Shown here: piece by piece, positions 46,434-57,470 of the stretch | Position numbering within the stretch: the first letter of the stretch is position 1 | Layout: each line of letters begins with the position of its first letter | NCBI GenBank assembly: GCA_029717555.1 | Contig: JAMDHS010000055.1 | Span: forward strand, 85,913 to 149,912 | Reading direction: 5' to 3' | DNA length: 64,000 nucleotides | Source of the DNA: Peribolospora baueri | Lineage: Eukaryota; Basidiomycota; Peribolosporomycetes; Peribolosporales; Peribolosporaceae | The notes under the pieces: model-generated | What the model was told of the DNA's origin: nothing | What the model saw: only the letters and a program-made list of their open reading frames with translations | Database searches by the model: none | Translations under genes and position numbers: made by a program

Positions 46434-47661
46434 GGTACGGGGAGCACGAATGAAGAGTCAAGTGTGGGCCTATGATAGTAGCGAAGGAGGGCAGGACGGG
46501 GGTGAGCAAAGAGGGGGAATGACGACAGATTGCTGGTTTGGTGGCGTCAAGCTGTTTGTTGTGCCTGTCAATGAGGAACCAAGAGCGAGATCGACGGACG
46601 GAGGTGATATTTTATCTTTCCTTCTGCCCTCCTCACGACCACTTCCATCTTTCGCTTTCATCCATGTTCCTTCGTCTTGCTCCATGCTTCGGGCCGTTCG
46701 TCAGTCACGGAGGAAGCAAAAGACGGGCGAAGGCTCCGGGGGGAGTGAGCATTGTTTGTATCGGCGAAGGCGGATGCGGGCAGAGTGCGTCTCCGTGTCG
46801 GCCGGCCGAGGCATTGCCGGTCCTGCTCTCGCGGGCGGATGAAGGAGATGGAGGACAAGGATGGCTTGCCAGACAAAAACTTTTTATTAAACGCTGATGA
46901 GATGGATGATCGGGACGTCGAACACGAGCTTTGGCAAGTCCGGCCTAATCGCCGGTCGGAAGATCGGAACCGCCAAAATCCGCCCCGGCTAACTATCTCG
47001 CGCCGTAGACCCAAATCCGCTTTCTACCGCGCTTATCTCCGATCCGACCGACGCCGCCCGGCTAATGCCTGGGCCGGAGCCGAAGGCCGTCGTGGGACAG
47101 AAATGCCACTGCTCCCGTGTGACCCCACCATCCACCAGAAACGCACTTGGGCATGCGAACTGAACCGAATAGAATAGGCGAAGAAGCAGGAAGGTTGGAG
47201 GGGAGCGAGCGTGGACTTCGTCGTCGGTCGTTCGATCGTCTCCACGGGCAGGTGAATTTCACGTGACGTAACCCTAACGATTCTGTCCACTTTCTGACGG
47301 GTGGGCTGCGACGCCTCCGTCGGGCGACGTCGATCACCACGACAAAAGCGGACGAGTAATTAAAGGCGGCATCGCTCAGTCAAGAACGCCAGTCAAGTTC
47401 ATCCGAGTTGTTCCGGTGTGTTAAGTAGCTACATTGCCGTTACTGGTTCGGGAAGCACGTTGCAGCGTCAACGTACATGATGCGGAAAGGAGAGCAGACG
47501 TGCGAGGGAGCGCGCAGATCGTTCCAAGGCTCGTGAGTATACCATTGAAAGAAAGGATACGAAGATCCCATCGCCGAAATCTCGCCATGGCGTGCAAGTC
47601 AAGAGGGCTGACTGAAGGAGCACCCTCGTCGGGGCGGAGGAATATGTCTTCGCCCGCCTCT
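46434..47661. other. upstream region of the MFS gene, no gene
   Basis: This 1.2 kb region holds the promoter of the intact transporter. Open frames here are short and arginine-rich. I see no recognisable gene. Confidence 0.5.
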
Positions 47662-49693
47662 TTACGTCCGTGCGAAGTGGGACTTGCGTCGTAAGCGCTT
47701 TCCGTACTTGTAAAACACTGTGGAGGGAAGGAGCGCACGATCATTAGTCCTTTCGTGTTCAAGCTTTCCCCGCATGCTTGGATCTCGCCGTTGGTTGTAC
47801 GGATGTGAACAGCACAAGTATTACCAACCCAAAAAAAATAGGAATCATCAGCCTGATGACGACGCGACGCGGCGTGTGGCACCCAATATCGAACGGCAAT
47901 CAGCGTCTCGTCTTCGGTGGCGATATATGGCTAGTTAACGCCCCGTCACTGTCCTCACAAATACATAGGTGTCGATGATGTAGTTGAGCATCGGCAACTG
48001 GTAGAGACAAGCAGACGAACGAAGGAACCGTCATAACAGCGATCCCGAGGATCAACGCCAGCAACGAGCGACGTGTCACGCATCACCCTCACTCACAAAG
48101 ATGAGCACAGTCCCAGCTCCTGTGCAGATTCCTGAAAGCGCCGCGGGGACCCAAGAGTCTACGCCGACTCTATTAAGAGGAATGGCGACAGGCGGGCGGA
48201 CGGAATAGCGAGTGTAGGTGGGAGGGAGACGAGCAAAAGGTCAGCACAACTCCCGTCAGTAGATCAAGGACAGCCTGGGAAAGACTAGGACTCACTGCTT
48301 GGATGTCCAACCGAACCAGAGGGTTCCGATAGGGTAAATGACAGCGCCGACTGCAGGCAGAATTGGGTGAGCGCCGAATCCATTGAGTTCCGTCCTTACT
48401 ATGTCGACTCGAGAGGAAGTAGAGAAAGAGGGACTCACAAAACACATCGGCAGTAGTCTCTCTTCTGGGACCGCCCTACCCCCATTCTCCTCTACCTTGC
48501 GTCTATACCTCCTGTACCGACGAGGACGTTCACGAGGAAGAAAGACAGAACCAGATCACAGAACGTTCAAAGTCAGCGTCACAAGCGCCCTTTACCACCG
48601 AGAAAGTAAGGCACGCGGCCAGGGCGAGGAAGGCGCGGCGCTCACGGCGACATGGCTAGCATGATTAAACAACCAATTACGAAACCGATCAAGAGGGCGA
48701 TAAAAGGCGGAGAGGTGAGGCCCTGCTTCCATTGTCGGACAATCATGAACTCGTAGGGGTAGCTCGAAAAGAGGAACTGTCCACGGAATGGTCAGCGATG
48801 GTGATGTCGGGAAAAAAGGACGGAAGAGAACTTGTCAGGAAGGAGTGGCGTCGTCTCGACGGGCCTTCCAGTATCAAGTTGAAAACACTATGAACACTCA
48901 CATACATGATCCCTGAGATTTGCGCCATAAAACGAATGGAAGGTCAACGAGGCAACCACAAGGTTACCCTAGACATAGAAGAAAAGCAAGCTCACCGTAG
49001 ACGAAGGCTGAATAGATGGTGATGAGCAGCTAGGATGCCGGCGTACAATTATAATCTAGAATCAGTGCGAAGAGGGATTGGGAGAACGGGGATAGGGCGT
49101 TTACCGAACAGGATCGTCGTGCTGCTCACCAGCATCGGCTCCTGTACCAACATCTTCAGAGGCCGGGCCAGGAAGACGGTAAATATGGTCCTGGCACGAA
49201 GGGATATGCACCAGCGTGTGAGCCATGTTGTGGTAAGAGGCCAAGCCAGCGAGCAGACAATTTAAAAAGGTACGGGACGGAGCTCACCTGAAAGTGAATT
49301 CCTTCTCGTCCAAAGGAGCGTGTACGGCCCATTGCTTGGTGGCGAACTTTATCCTGCGTGCTTTTCGCTGAAGGAGCACGGGGCGGTAGCATTCGGCGAG
49401 GAAAGCAAGTCGAGAAAGGCGATGAAGAAGCCTGTGGACAAGTAAAAACGTATTGGAAGAAGAGAAGGGTGAGAGAGATGGTCGTTCACTACACGATAAC
49501 ATAAACTTAACAAGTCTCACCGAAAATTGCGGTGATCCACGCGTCCCATTTCTGAACGAACCCCGGGGGGAAGGCAGAGATGAGACAAGTTGAGTCCAGC
49601 AGGAAAATATGGTCGTTAGTCAAGGCCAACCCGGAGGGTTGCAGCTCACCCAACCCAGCGAGGATTGAGTGATGAAAGCTCCTGCAATGGGGC
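47662..49693 (-). pseudogene. scrambled MFS paralogue, block D (helix 5 to C-terminus)
   Basis: Read on the minus strand this is the second two-thirds of a DHA1 transporter close to the neighbouring gene. It is cut by many short introns with good GT-AG borders. The exon at 49693-49650 gives PIAGAFITQSSLGW. Further exons give KWDAWITAIF, CYRPVLLQRKARRIKF, WAVHAPLDEKEF, VFLARPLKMLVQEPM, FLFSSYPYEFMIVRQW, GGRAVPEERLLPM, IYPIGTLWFGWTSK, DSWVPAALSGICTGAG and LPMLNYIIDTYVF. The end is VFYKYGKRLRRKSH with a TAA at 47664-47662. Decay signs: the exon carrying CYRPVLLQ is 4 nt short relative to the intact gene, so the frame breaks. The helix 11-12 exons are barely recognisable. The N-terminal exons are not upstream on this strand but lie to the right in the opposite orientation. 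Confidence 0.8.
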
Positions 49694-49827
49694 CTGTGGT
49701 AAGGAAAGATAGGAGCGACTGGTGAGGAATGGGGACATAGAGCATGCTACTTCGCGACGGACGAGGCGACGGCTGTGTCCTCTACTGACGTTCACTCGAC
49801 GTCACGTTGGTTTCCCTGCCGACTCAG

Positions 49828-50240
49828 TCGCTCCGAACCTCCATGCCATTATGGGTCGCTTCTTCTCGGGATTCTTTGCTTCCTGTACACTTGGGTCAGT
49901 ACGTGTGATCTGGTTCACCTGTCTCGACCCGATGGTCCACCTCCTGCTGCTTCGTGCTCATCCATTATAGTCATTGCACGTTGCATTCTTTCCAGAGTCG
50001 TCGGAGGTGCTCTTGCCGGCTTGTAAGCTGACTCGTGCACGATATCATTGAGCAGCTTGGCCGTCGTACATTGACGCTCCTTCTTGCCACATTCCAGCTT
50101 CGAGCCCGCAACAGGGGGCGAGGCCGTCGGCTTGTGCGTCGGCCATGGTATTTTTCTTGTGTCATTCTATCCCTCGGCTCACCTTTGTGTGTTCTCGTGC
50201 TACAGATTCGCCTTGGCCACCTTCCTAGGTCCAGGATTGG
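49828..50240 (+). pseudogene. scrambled MFS paralogue, block C (helices 4-5), inverted
   Basis: Four exons with intact splice borders on the plus strand encode the transporter segment between blocks B and D. They are 49828-49894 (VAPNLHAIMGRFFSGFFASC), then GVVGGALAG near 49996, then FEPATGGEAVG near 50098, then ALATFLGPGL ending 50240. Joined at GT-AG, they align without gaps to the intact gene's RFFSGFFASAPLAIIGG through ATFGGPTFG. The first exon needs one upstream base, which block B's last exon supplies. The last exon's end (GGATTGG then GTGAGA) fits in phase with block D's first exon. So C belongs between B and D, but it lies inverted next to D and before A. Confidence 0.75.
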
Positions 50241-50254
50241 GTGAGACTTGCGCC

Positions 50255-50876
50255 GTTTCCCGTCAGGATCCCTCTAGGTTGGGACCCCTATGAGGAGGAG
50301 GTGCCGAAGCAAGGCCCCGAGGACCCTTGGCCTGTCGATACATTTGAGGCGGAGGAGGATCCCATGTTCTGGTCGGTCGGAATGAAGGTTTCTCAGACTC
50401 TGGTGAGAGCAATTAGCCAGTCCTCGGAGGCCACCGTAGACACGTTTCGACGATTGTGGAGCTGATTTTTCCTTTCTATGCATGGACTTCAACGGTCATC
50501 CACCCTTTAAGCGTGAGTGATTCCACCTCCTGGAGGATGTCGCTCAGCTTGCATTATGAGTTGAGTTGACTCAGTCATCTCCTATCCCTTCCCTTGTTTC
50601 ATCTTCGCCCTCCATTCCCCCGCCCACGCCACGCAGTCCTGGCTTTATCCGCCCTCTGTGCAACCTTCGCCTCCTCTTCCTTCTCAAGCGCCATCCAACC
50701 CGTCTCTGTCGAGTTCAAAGTCTCCACGGAAGTGACCACTCTGGGCACTGCGCTCTTTGTCCTCGGCTTCGCCTTTGGACCTATTTGCTTTGGCCCTATA
50801 AGTGAGAGGGTTGGGCGAAGGTGGCCCATCATCACTGGGCTGCTGTGCTCGGCCATTTTTGAGATTCCCGTTGCGG
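50255..50876 (+). pseudogene. scrambled MFS paralogue, blocks A-B (N-terminus to helix 3), inverted
   Basis: Block A (about 50255-50402) encodes the hydrophilic N-terminal part with EEDPMFWSVGMKVSQT, matching DEDPMKWSM of the intact gene, but no start ATG is found. Block B (50637-50876) encodes helices 1-3: ALCATFASSSFSSAIQPVSV, TLGTALFVLGFAFGPICF, PISERVGRRWPIITG and IFEIPVA. It ends at a GTGAGA donor in phase 1. What follows on the chromosome is not the next exon; that exon lies about 1 kb to the left (block C). The A-B junction is one base out of phase with the sites I see, a further sign of decay or of an unseen splice site. Confidence 0.75.
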
Positions 50877-52336
50877 GTGAGAGTTCCGAGTTTCTACCTC
50901 AATGCGTTAGCGTTGCTCGTAGAGATTGATGTTTGCACCGACCGGGCCCACGCCGCAACACGGACTCGCGACGACCGAAAAAGGCGAACGGGGAAGGAGG
51001 CGCCGGATGGCCGAAATGAGAGTGTGGAGGTGACTCGAGGGGAGCGTCTGCGAACCTGAAGCATTCGGGGCTGGAGGAGAGCGACTGGACGTCGTTCGTT
51101 TCTCCGCTCTTGGAAGAGCCGAGAGAGGTGTGGGAGGAGTTGGCATCTGGGAGGAAGCTCGTCAAGTTCCTCCTGCGACCGGCGTTCGCGGTCGTCGAGC
51201 GACGAGCCAACGGACCAGACCGCATGTGGCCGCCGGGAGAGGCGGTATAAGTGTCCTGCCTGTGTAGACTTCGAACACGCTCTCGCGGATTCGAACAACA
51301 CCTCTGCTGCAGTGCACCAGCTGCCAGGTAGAGGGACGGTGAGCGATGTGCGACCCTGCCTGTCGGGCGGGATACTCATAACCGGTCCCTGTGACACTTG
51401 ACCACTTGGCGCGCAGGGATGGCCGACGGAATGGCCGATTACACGCACCACTACATCGTCCTAGAGCACTAGAGGAGCCGTCCAAGTCCTCCTGCACGTC
51501 AGTCGGCTCGAAACAGGTCGTCCGGGGGTACTTAACTCCACCGCTGGCCGGTCCAGGATCGTCCATCACATAGGAACAGATGAAGCCATCGTCCGTTGTG
51601 TGTCCCAGGTCGAGAGGCTGCCGCAGTCCGATCAGTTGCGTGGGAAACGGAGAACTGCGGCGGCACAACCAGCGCGGCCGAGGCGGTCGACGCTCGGCCT
51701 CAGAAGAGATTGTGGACTGGTCTTCGTTCAGAACACCATCCACGGCTGGCAAAACTGACCTATCGTCGTCTCGTTGCCTTGGCTTCAGGACATTTCAAGA
51801 CAGCCATTCGACACACAGGCTTACTCTACTCCAGCGAGGCTCTGCTTGCAGGCCTCGCCCGGTTGCCTACTGCCCTGTCGACCCCGTTTCGAAGACAGGT
51901 CTTTGCGCCTCTGAGGCCTCCTCGACCTCTTCTACGGCTGCAAGCTACCTCGGGCCCGCACCAGCTCGCGCAGGCATTGCTTCGTCTGTGCTTCTCGTCT
52001 TCTTTCTTCACCCGGTCTTGGATAAGCTTGATCTCCCGAGGTCTCCATTCGCACATCTCCCAACCAACCGACACGCCTTCGCTTTCTCTCCCTTCGCCAT
52101 CACAACTAGACTTGTCCCATCCTCGCTCCCACGCAATCACCAAGCTCTCCAAACCCTCTCGGTATCCCAGAACTGCTTCTTTTTATTGCACCTATTTTTC
52201 CCGATCATCTGCCCAGGTTACGAGCGATACCCTTGACGAGCCTCCACTCCAGCGCCGATACTACTCCACTTCACCAAAACGACGCCCCGAATTGCAGCCG
52301 GTCGTCCACACTCCTCGTATTCTGAAGTCAGAGGAT
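50877..52336. other. upstream region of the helicase gene
   Basis: No family is recognisable here. From 51596 to the helicase ATG at 52337 the plus strand stays open in the helicase frame (about 247 codons) but contains no ATG. The encoded residues are Ser/Pro/Arg-rich with a late RRYYSTSPKRRPE stretch. It may be a leader, an upstream exon, or a chance open frame. Confidence 0.45.
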
Positions 52337-55300
52337 ATGAGTGCGCCCGCAAGCTCAAGCGGCAGCTGGCGCCAGGGAGGGGCGCTGCCGAGCCAGTCGC
52401 TGAGTTGGGGGAGGGGACGGGGAGGCGGGGGAGGCGGTGGAGGTAGGCGGAGCAGCGGACGACAAGGTGCAGGGGGTCATCATGCCAAGTGAGCAGGTGT
52501 TTTTCTGTGTTCTTTATTCATCATCGCCGTACTCATCTTATCCTTTCTTCTTTTGCCGTCTTCGGCAGGCGAGCCAAGTCTGCACCGCTCCTTCCCAACC
52601 TGCCAGGCCCTTTACAGTCACAGGACTTCCTCGCGACACAATTTGCCGACGTCATTGCATCGGGCAGGGTCAAACCTGCGCATCTGGAGAACCCAAAGTC
52701 CCCGTTGGTTAACTACGTCATGGCAAGGACGGGCAGCGCGCCCAAGTATGAGTCCGAGGAGGGTCGTATCCAGGACACAGGCGAGCGCGTATTTCGGTGG
52801 GTGTTCGCGCTAGTATTGTGAAGGAGACGATTTATCTCCGATCGCCAGGGCAAGAAGTTTATCGTGCTGACGTCGATGTGCCCACTCTCGCAGATGCACG
52901 GTCGTTGCAGATGCGGAACATAACATAATCGGCGTGGGCGACCACGCGAAACGAAATGAGGCCGAAAAGTTGGCAGCGTATTCGGCCATCCTTCAGCTCC
53001 AGGTGCACAACTTGCTGGGCACCAAGCCGACGCGAGCAAACGCTAACCAAGCGATGGCCTCCGCCGCAAACGCTTCTAGCGTCCCGGCGACCGTGGCGGC
53101 ACCTGCTGGACCGGTCGCGACGCTCTCAGACGGCACGATAGTAGGGCTGGAGAAGGCGCGCGAGTTCATGGACTACTATTGCCAGCGATTCCGCTTCGGC
53201 AAGCCTGATATTACTTTCGAGGCCTCTCAAACCGGCAGAAAAGGCTCAATTTCGTCGTGGAACGCGGTGATGACGGTCGGAGGCCGAAGGATTGGCATGG
53301 GCTCCGGGGCGAACAAAAAGGCGGCCAAAGGCCAATGTTACGTCGACGTCGTGCAGTACCTCGAGTCTTGTGACTCAGAACTCTGGAAGCACTTCAAGGA
53401 GACCCATCGCGAAAACGCGCCTCTGGGCATGGCGCCTCACGTTGAATTCAACGTGTCCGACGAATTGGACGACGAGGTGCGCGACCTGTATCGCCAATTG
53501 CGTGAAAGTCGCCTATTTGCACGAAGGCCGAAGACTGCCGGTTTGGAGCCCGCGCCGGGGATGGCAGCCAACGCGGGACTGTCCAAGCCGGAACGCCGAA
53601 GAATGCGCGTCGACCGACCGACGGAACGGTTCTTCGAGGCCAAGTCGAAGCGGCTCATGGACGAGCTGAACGCTTACCAAACGAACGAGGCGGTGAAGAA
53701 GATGCGGGAGCAGCGCGCCTCATTGCCCGTCACTGTCTGCGCTTCCGACGTTTTGGCCAAGATCGAGCTGAACGAGGTCACTATTTGCATGGCTGCTACG
53801 GGATCCGGCAAGACGACGCAGATCCCGCAGCTTATCTTCGATGACTACATCCTCCGCGGCGAAGGCTCCCAGTGTAACATCATTTGTACCCAGCCTCGAC
53901 GGATCGCGGCCATCAGCGTGGCGGAGCGAGTGGCCAAGGAGCGAGGCGAGCAGCTGGGCAAGACAGTCGGGTACCAGGTGCGGTTCGAGAACAAGAGCCC
54001 TCAGCCGCACGGCAACATCACGTTCTGCACCACCGGCGTCTTTTTGCGAAGGTTGCAGTCAGCGTTGGGGGATTTGGATGACGAGAACAGTTTCCTGGAG
54101 AACATAACGCACGTCGTCGTCGACGAGGTACACGAACGCGACATCGAGACGGACATCCTGCTCGTTGTACTCAAGCGCCTGCTCGCGGATCGCAAGACGC
54201 GAGGCAAGCGCGAAATCAAGCTCATCCTCATGAGCGCGACCATCGACCCGCTTCTGTTCCAGCGTTACTTCGCCGCGCCGCCACCCTCTCGACTACTCGC
54301 TCCGGTCATCGAAGTGCCGGGGCGGAGCTACCCGGTGGAGAAGCACTATTTGGAAGAGATGGTCAGGGACCTTGAGGCGATGCGACTGCCTCCGGCTGAA
54401 GGAGGTTGGGTGTGGCGGGAAAAGAACGTGCAGGAGTACCTGGACAGGGAGCTTGGGCTTTTGAACCAAGGGCTTTCGAATGGCAAGAACGCCCCCGGCC
54501 GCGACGAGATGGGCGACATGGTCGACGATCTCGAGCTGCCGTATCCACTGATCAGCTTGCTGATCGCGTTCATTTTAAGCCGCTCCGACTCTGGTCACGT
54601 CCTCGTCTTCCTTCCAGGGTGGGAGGAGATCATCGCAATCAAGAACATTTTGATGGATCGGCATCAACGTCCTCTGCTTGGCATGGACTTTGCGGACTCT
54701 CGGCGCTTTGAGGTGCATCTCTTGCACTCGAGCATCCCCGTCGCCGAACAGCAAGCTGTGTTCGAGCCTCCGCCAGAGGGCGTACGTCGCATCATTCTGG
54801 CCACCAACATCGCTGAGACTTCAATTACCATTCCCGACGTTGTTTTCGTTGTCGACACCGGCCGCGTCAAGGAACAGCGATACGACCCGCAACGCCGATT
54901 ATCCTCACTCGTCTCGGCATGGGTCGGCACCTCGAACCTCAACCAGCGCGCCGGTCGAGCCGGACGTCACCGCCCTGGAGAGTATTATGGCGTGCTCTCT
55001 CGCGCGCGTCTCAACATGCTCAACGTGCATCAGACGGTGGAGATGAAGCGCACCGACCTGTCTTCTGTGTGTCTGCAACTAAAAGCCCTGGACATTCCCG
55101 GCTTGAACGAGGTGGAGGACATTCTCAAGGAGGCCATCGAGCCGCCGGCGCCGGACCGAGTCACGGCGGCGATGGAGAAGCTGCGTCAGGTGGGCGCTTT
55201 GGACTCGGCCAAGAGTCTCACTTCGCTGGGCCGCGTCCTGCTCCAGCTGCCGATCGAAGCTGCGATCGGGAAGATGTGTCTCTACGGAGCGTTCTTCCGC

Positions 55301-56808
55301 TGCCTCGACCAGACCATCACCCTCGCCGCCATCCTTACGAACCGCGATCCGTTCATGGCTCCCATCGCGCTCAAGCGCGAAGCGGACGCCATCCGCGACA
55401 GCTGGTCGCCCGCCGGCTTCCGCTCCGACCCTCTCGGCATCCTGATGGCGTACAACAAGTGGTGGGAGATGCAAGGCCGAGGCGAATATGGTGCCGCAAA
55501 CCGCTTCCTGTCCGAAAACTTCCTTTCCAAGCCCACCATGATCTTGATCCAGCGCGTACGGGAGCAGCTCGTGCAGTCGCTCGATAAGGCCGGCGTCCTC
55601 CGCATCGCCCTCGATGCCAATTCACGCGGTCGCGACGGAGAGCGTGGGTCTTATGACCCGCGTTTCGGAATGTCTTTATCAGACCCCGCCCTAAATAGTA
55701 ACGGTGAGAGCTTGGCGCTGCTCACCGCTCTCATCGCTGTGGCATCGGCTCCCAACTTTGCCATCCGGGCGTCGGAGAAGACGTACAGGACGTCGCAAGA
55801 CAAGGTGAGTCGACCAGCGAATGGCCGTGATGGGTCTGAACGCTACATCGTGGTTGACTGGGATCATGGGATCAATCCTCCGTCCCCCCCAATCAATTTT
55901 CCTTTCGTCAGGTCTGTCTCATACATCCAAGCAGCGTCTGTCATCGCAAGCACGAAGCTTCGGATCAGACCCCGCAGACGGGTGAGCGACAGCTGTTCGC
56001 TTTCGCGGAGAAGGTGCGCAACACGTCTATGGCGACAAGTGGATCAGGCGGCGGAAGCGCGGCGACATTTTTGCGCACCAACACGCGTCTCGACCCGATG
56101 GCGTACATGCTCTTCGGCGCTTACAACGTGAGGGTGACGGAGCGCGGCATGGAGTGCGATGGATGGCTGCCGGTGGTGGGCAACTTGGACGCGCTGGACG
56201 ACGTGGAGAGGCTCAAGAGCGTTTTGGACGCGTGCCTGCTGCGCATCTTCGAGGGCATCGGGAAGACGCCTCGGGTGGGGGGCGGAAGGAGACACGACGG
56301 CCGGCCAGCTTCCAGGGTGTACCGCCCTCCCGGAGCTCGGGTCGGCGAGAACGAGCCGATGTACCCGGACGAGCGCTCGGACGAGGAGGGCTTGGACGAC
56401 GATGGGGATCTGTCGCTGGCGCCTCAGGAGCTGGACGAGTTTGGCAGACTGACGTCGGGCATTGTGCACATCCTCGACCTATACGTCGAGGAGCGGCAGT
56501 GGCAGGCTTCGAGGCGGTCCTCGCGCCCGCAGACGCCCTCTTCTTGGCCTGGCAGCAGCGGGCCGGCGAGCGGGAGGGCGAGCGTATCGGCGGTGGCGTC
56601 CGGAATGGCTCCCAGCATGGGATGGTCCGCTTCCGGTCCGGGTGGCGCGTATGGCGGTCCTACTAGCTCGTTCCATGGCGGCGGTCCCGGTGGCCTTTAC
56701 GCGGGACATCTCGGCCCCCCTGGGAGGGCCGGCTCTGGGTATTCGAGTGCTTACAGCTCCAGGCCCGCGACGCCGCCGAGTAGGGTGCACTGGGATGGCG
56801 GTCGATGA
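52337..56808 (+). CDS. DExH-box RNA/DNA helicase with two dsRNA-binding domains (DHX9/MLE-like)
   Basis: Four exons (52337-52488, 52569-52796, 52894-55804, 55912-56808) encode 1395 residues. After a glycine-rich start come two dsRBD-like domains. The first spans NYVMARTGSAPKYE to GDHAKRNEAEKLAAYSAIL; the second spans FMDYYCQRFRFGKPDITFEA to GANKKAAKGQCYVDVVQYL. The helicase core has motif I ATGSGKTTQIPQ, Ia TQPRRIAA, motif II DEVH in VVVDEVHERD, III LMSATID, IV VLVFLPGWEEI, V ATNIAETSITIPD and VI QRAGRAGRHRPGEYYG. Winged-helix, ratchet and OB-fold regions follow (LNEVEDILKEAIEPP, LGRVLLQLPIEAAIGKM, FLRTNTRLDPMAYMLFGAYNV). A Gly/Ser-rich tail ends the protein. This order is that of DHX9/MLE; DHX36- or DHX57-like proteins are the alternative. 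It probably unwinds RNA duplexes or quadruplexes. The start is the only ATG in the open frame. Confidence 0.92.
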
Positions 56809-57390
56809 GTTCCGAGTTAGCGCTGATACCATTGAATAGACGGTCCAGTCTTGTTGGCCAAGCCTTTGTACCTCTACCATCACGCTTGCTTATGCTGATG
56901 CGTGTCCACGCTTTTGGCAAAGACAAGACGAGACCGAGGTTACGTGAGAGAATGACGGATAACATCGTAACGTAGTCGCTTGCGTCTACCTCCCTGACCT
57001 GACGACTCCGATGTGTAATCGCCCATCGAGAGAACCCAGTAGCGCAGGCTACGACGCGTGGAGCCGACGACAAAGGCAAAGACGAGAGAGGACGCTAGAC
57101 AAAAGCGCGCCGCCGCACGACGACGCCTGCACGTTCTGATCGCGCTCGCCGTTCGAGACGAGACGAGCCGGCTGAACGGAATGAGTGGAGAATGAGCCGT
57201 TGAGCCGGGGCGTTTTCGATCGAGCGTGGCGCAGATCCGTCAAGGAGAGAGCGTTCAAGGCCGAGGTGGTGGACGCGCCAGGGTTGGCCGTGCTGCGTGG
57301 CGAAGTTCCGAACAGGAGGGTATATCAGGCTCTTCTCCTTCAATTGATTGCCAAATGAAACTGGCATATAGATCCGCGTAAAACATCCAC
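56809..57390. other. spacer between helicase and tRNA gene
   Basis: This spacer of 582 bp has no supported gene. The helicase 3' untranslated region should be here. Confidence 0.5.
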
Positions 57391-57470
57391 GGTTGGATAG
57401 TGTAGCGGTCATCACAGAGGTTTCTGATGAGAGTCTTCCTCAGACCTGGGTTCGACTCCCAGTCCGACCT
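57391..57470 (+). tRNA. tRNA-Gln (anticodon CTG), second copy
   Basis: An 80-nt tRNA gene almost identical to the one at 38510-38589, with the same acceptor stem, D-arm, CTG anticodon, T-arm and 8-nt insertion after position 37. Differences lie in the D-loop (GGTC for GGTT), the anticodon-stem flank and the intron bases. Its lower anticodon stem pairs better (GAGG with CCTC). T-rich sequence follows at 57470-57480. Confidence 0.86.

Noticed and set aside
51162-51752. 196-codon minus frame upstream of the helicase
   Set aside because: No recognisable motif or helix pattern, and its alternative-start translation has no neighbouring exons.
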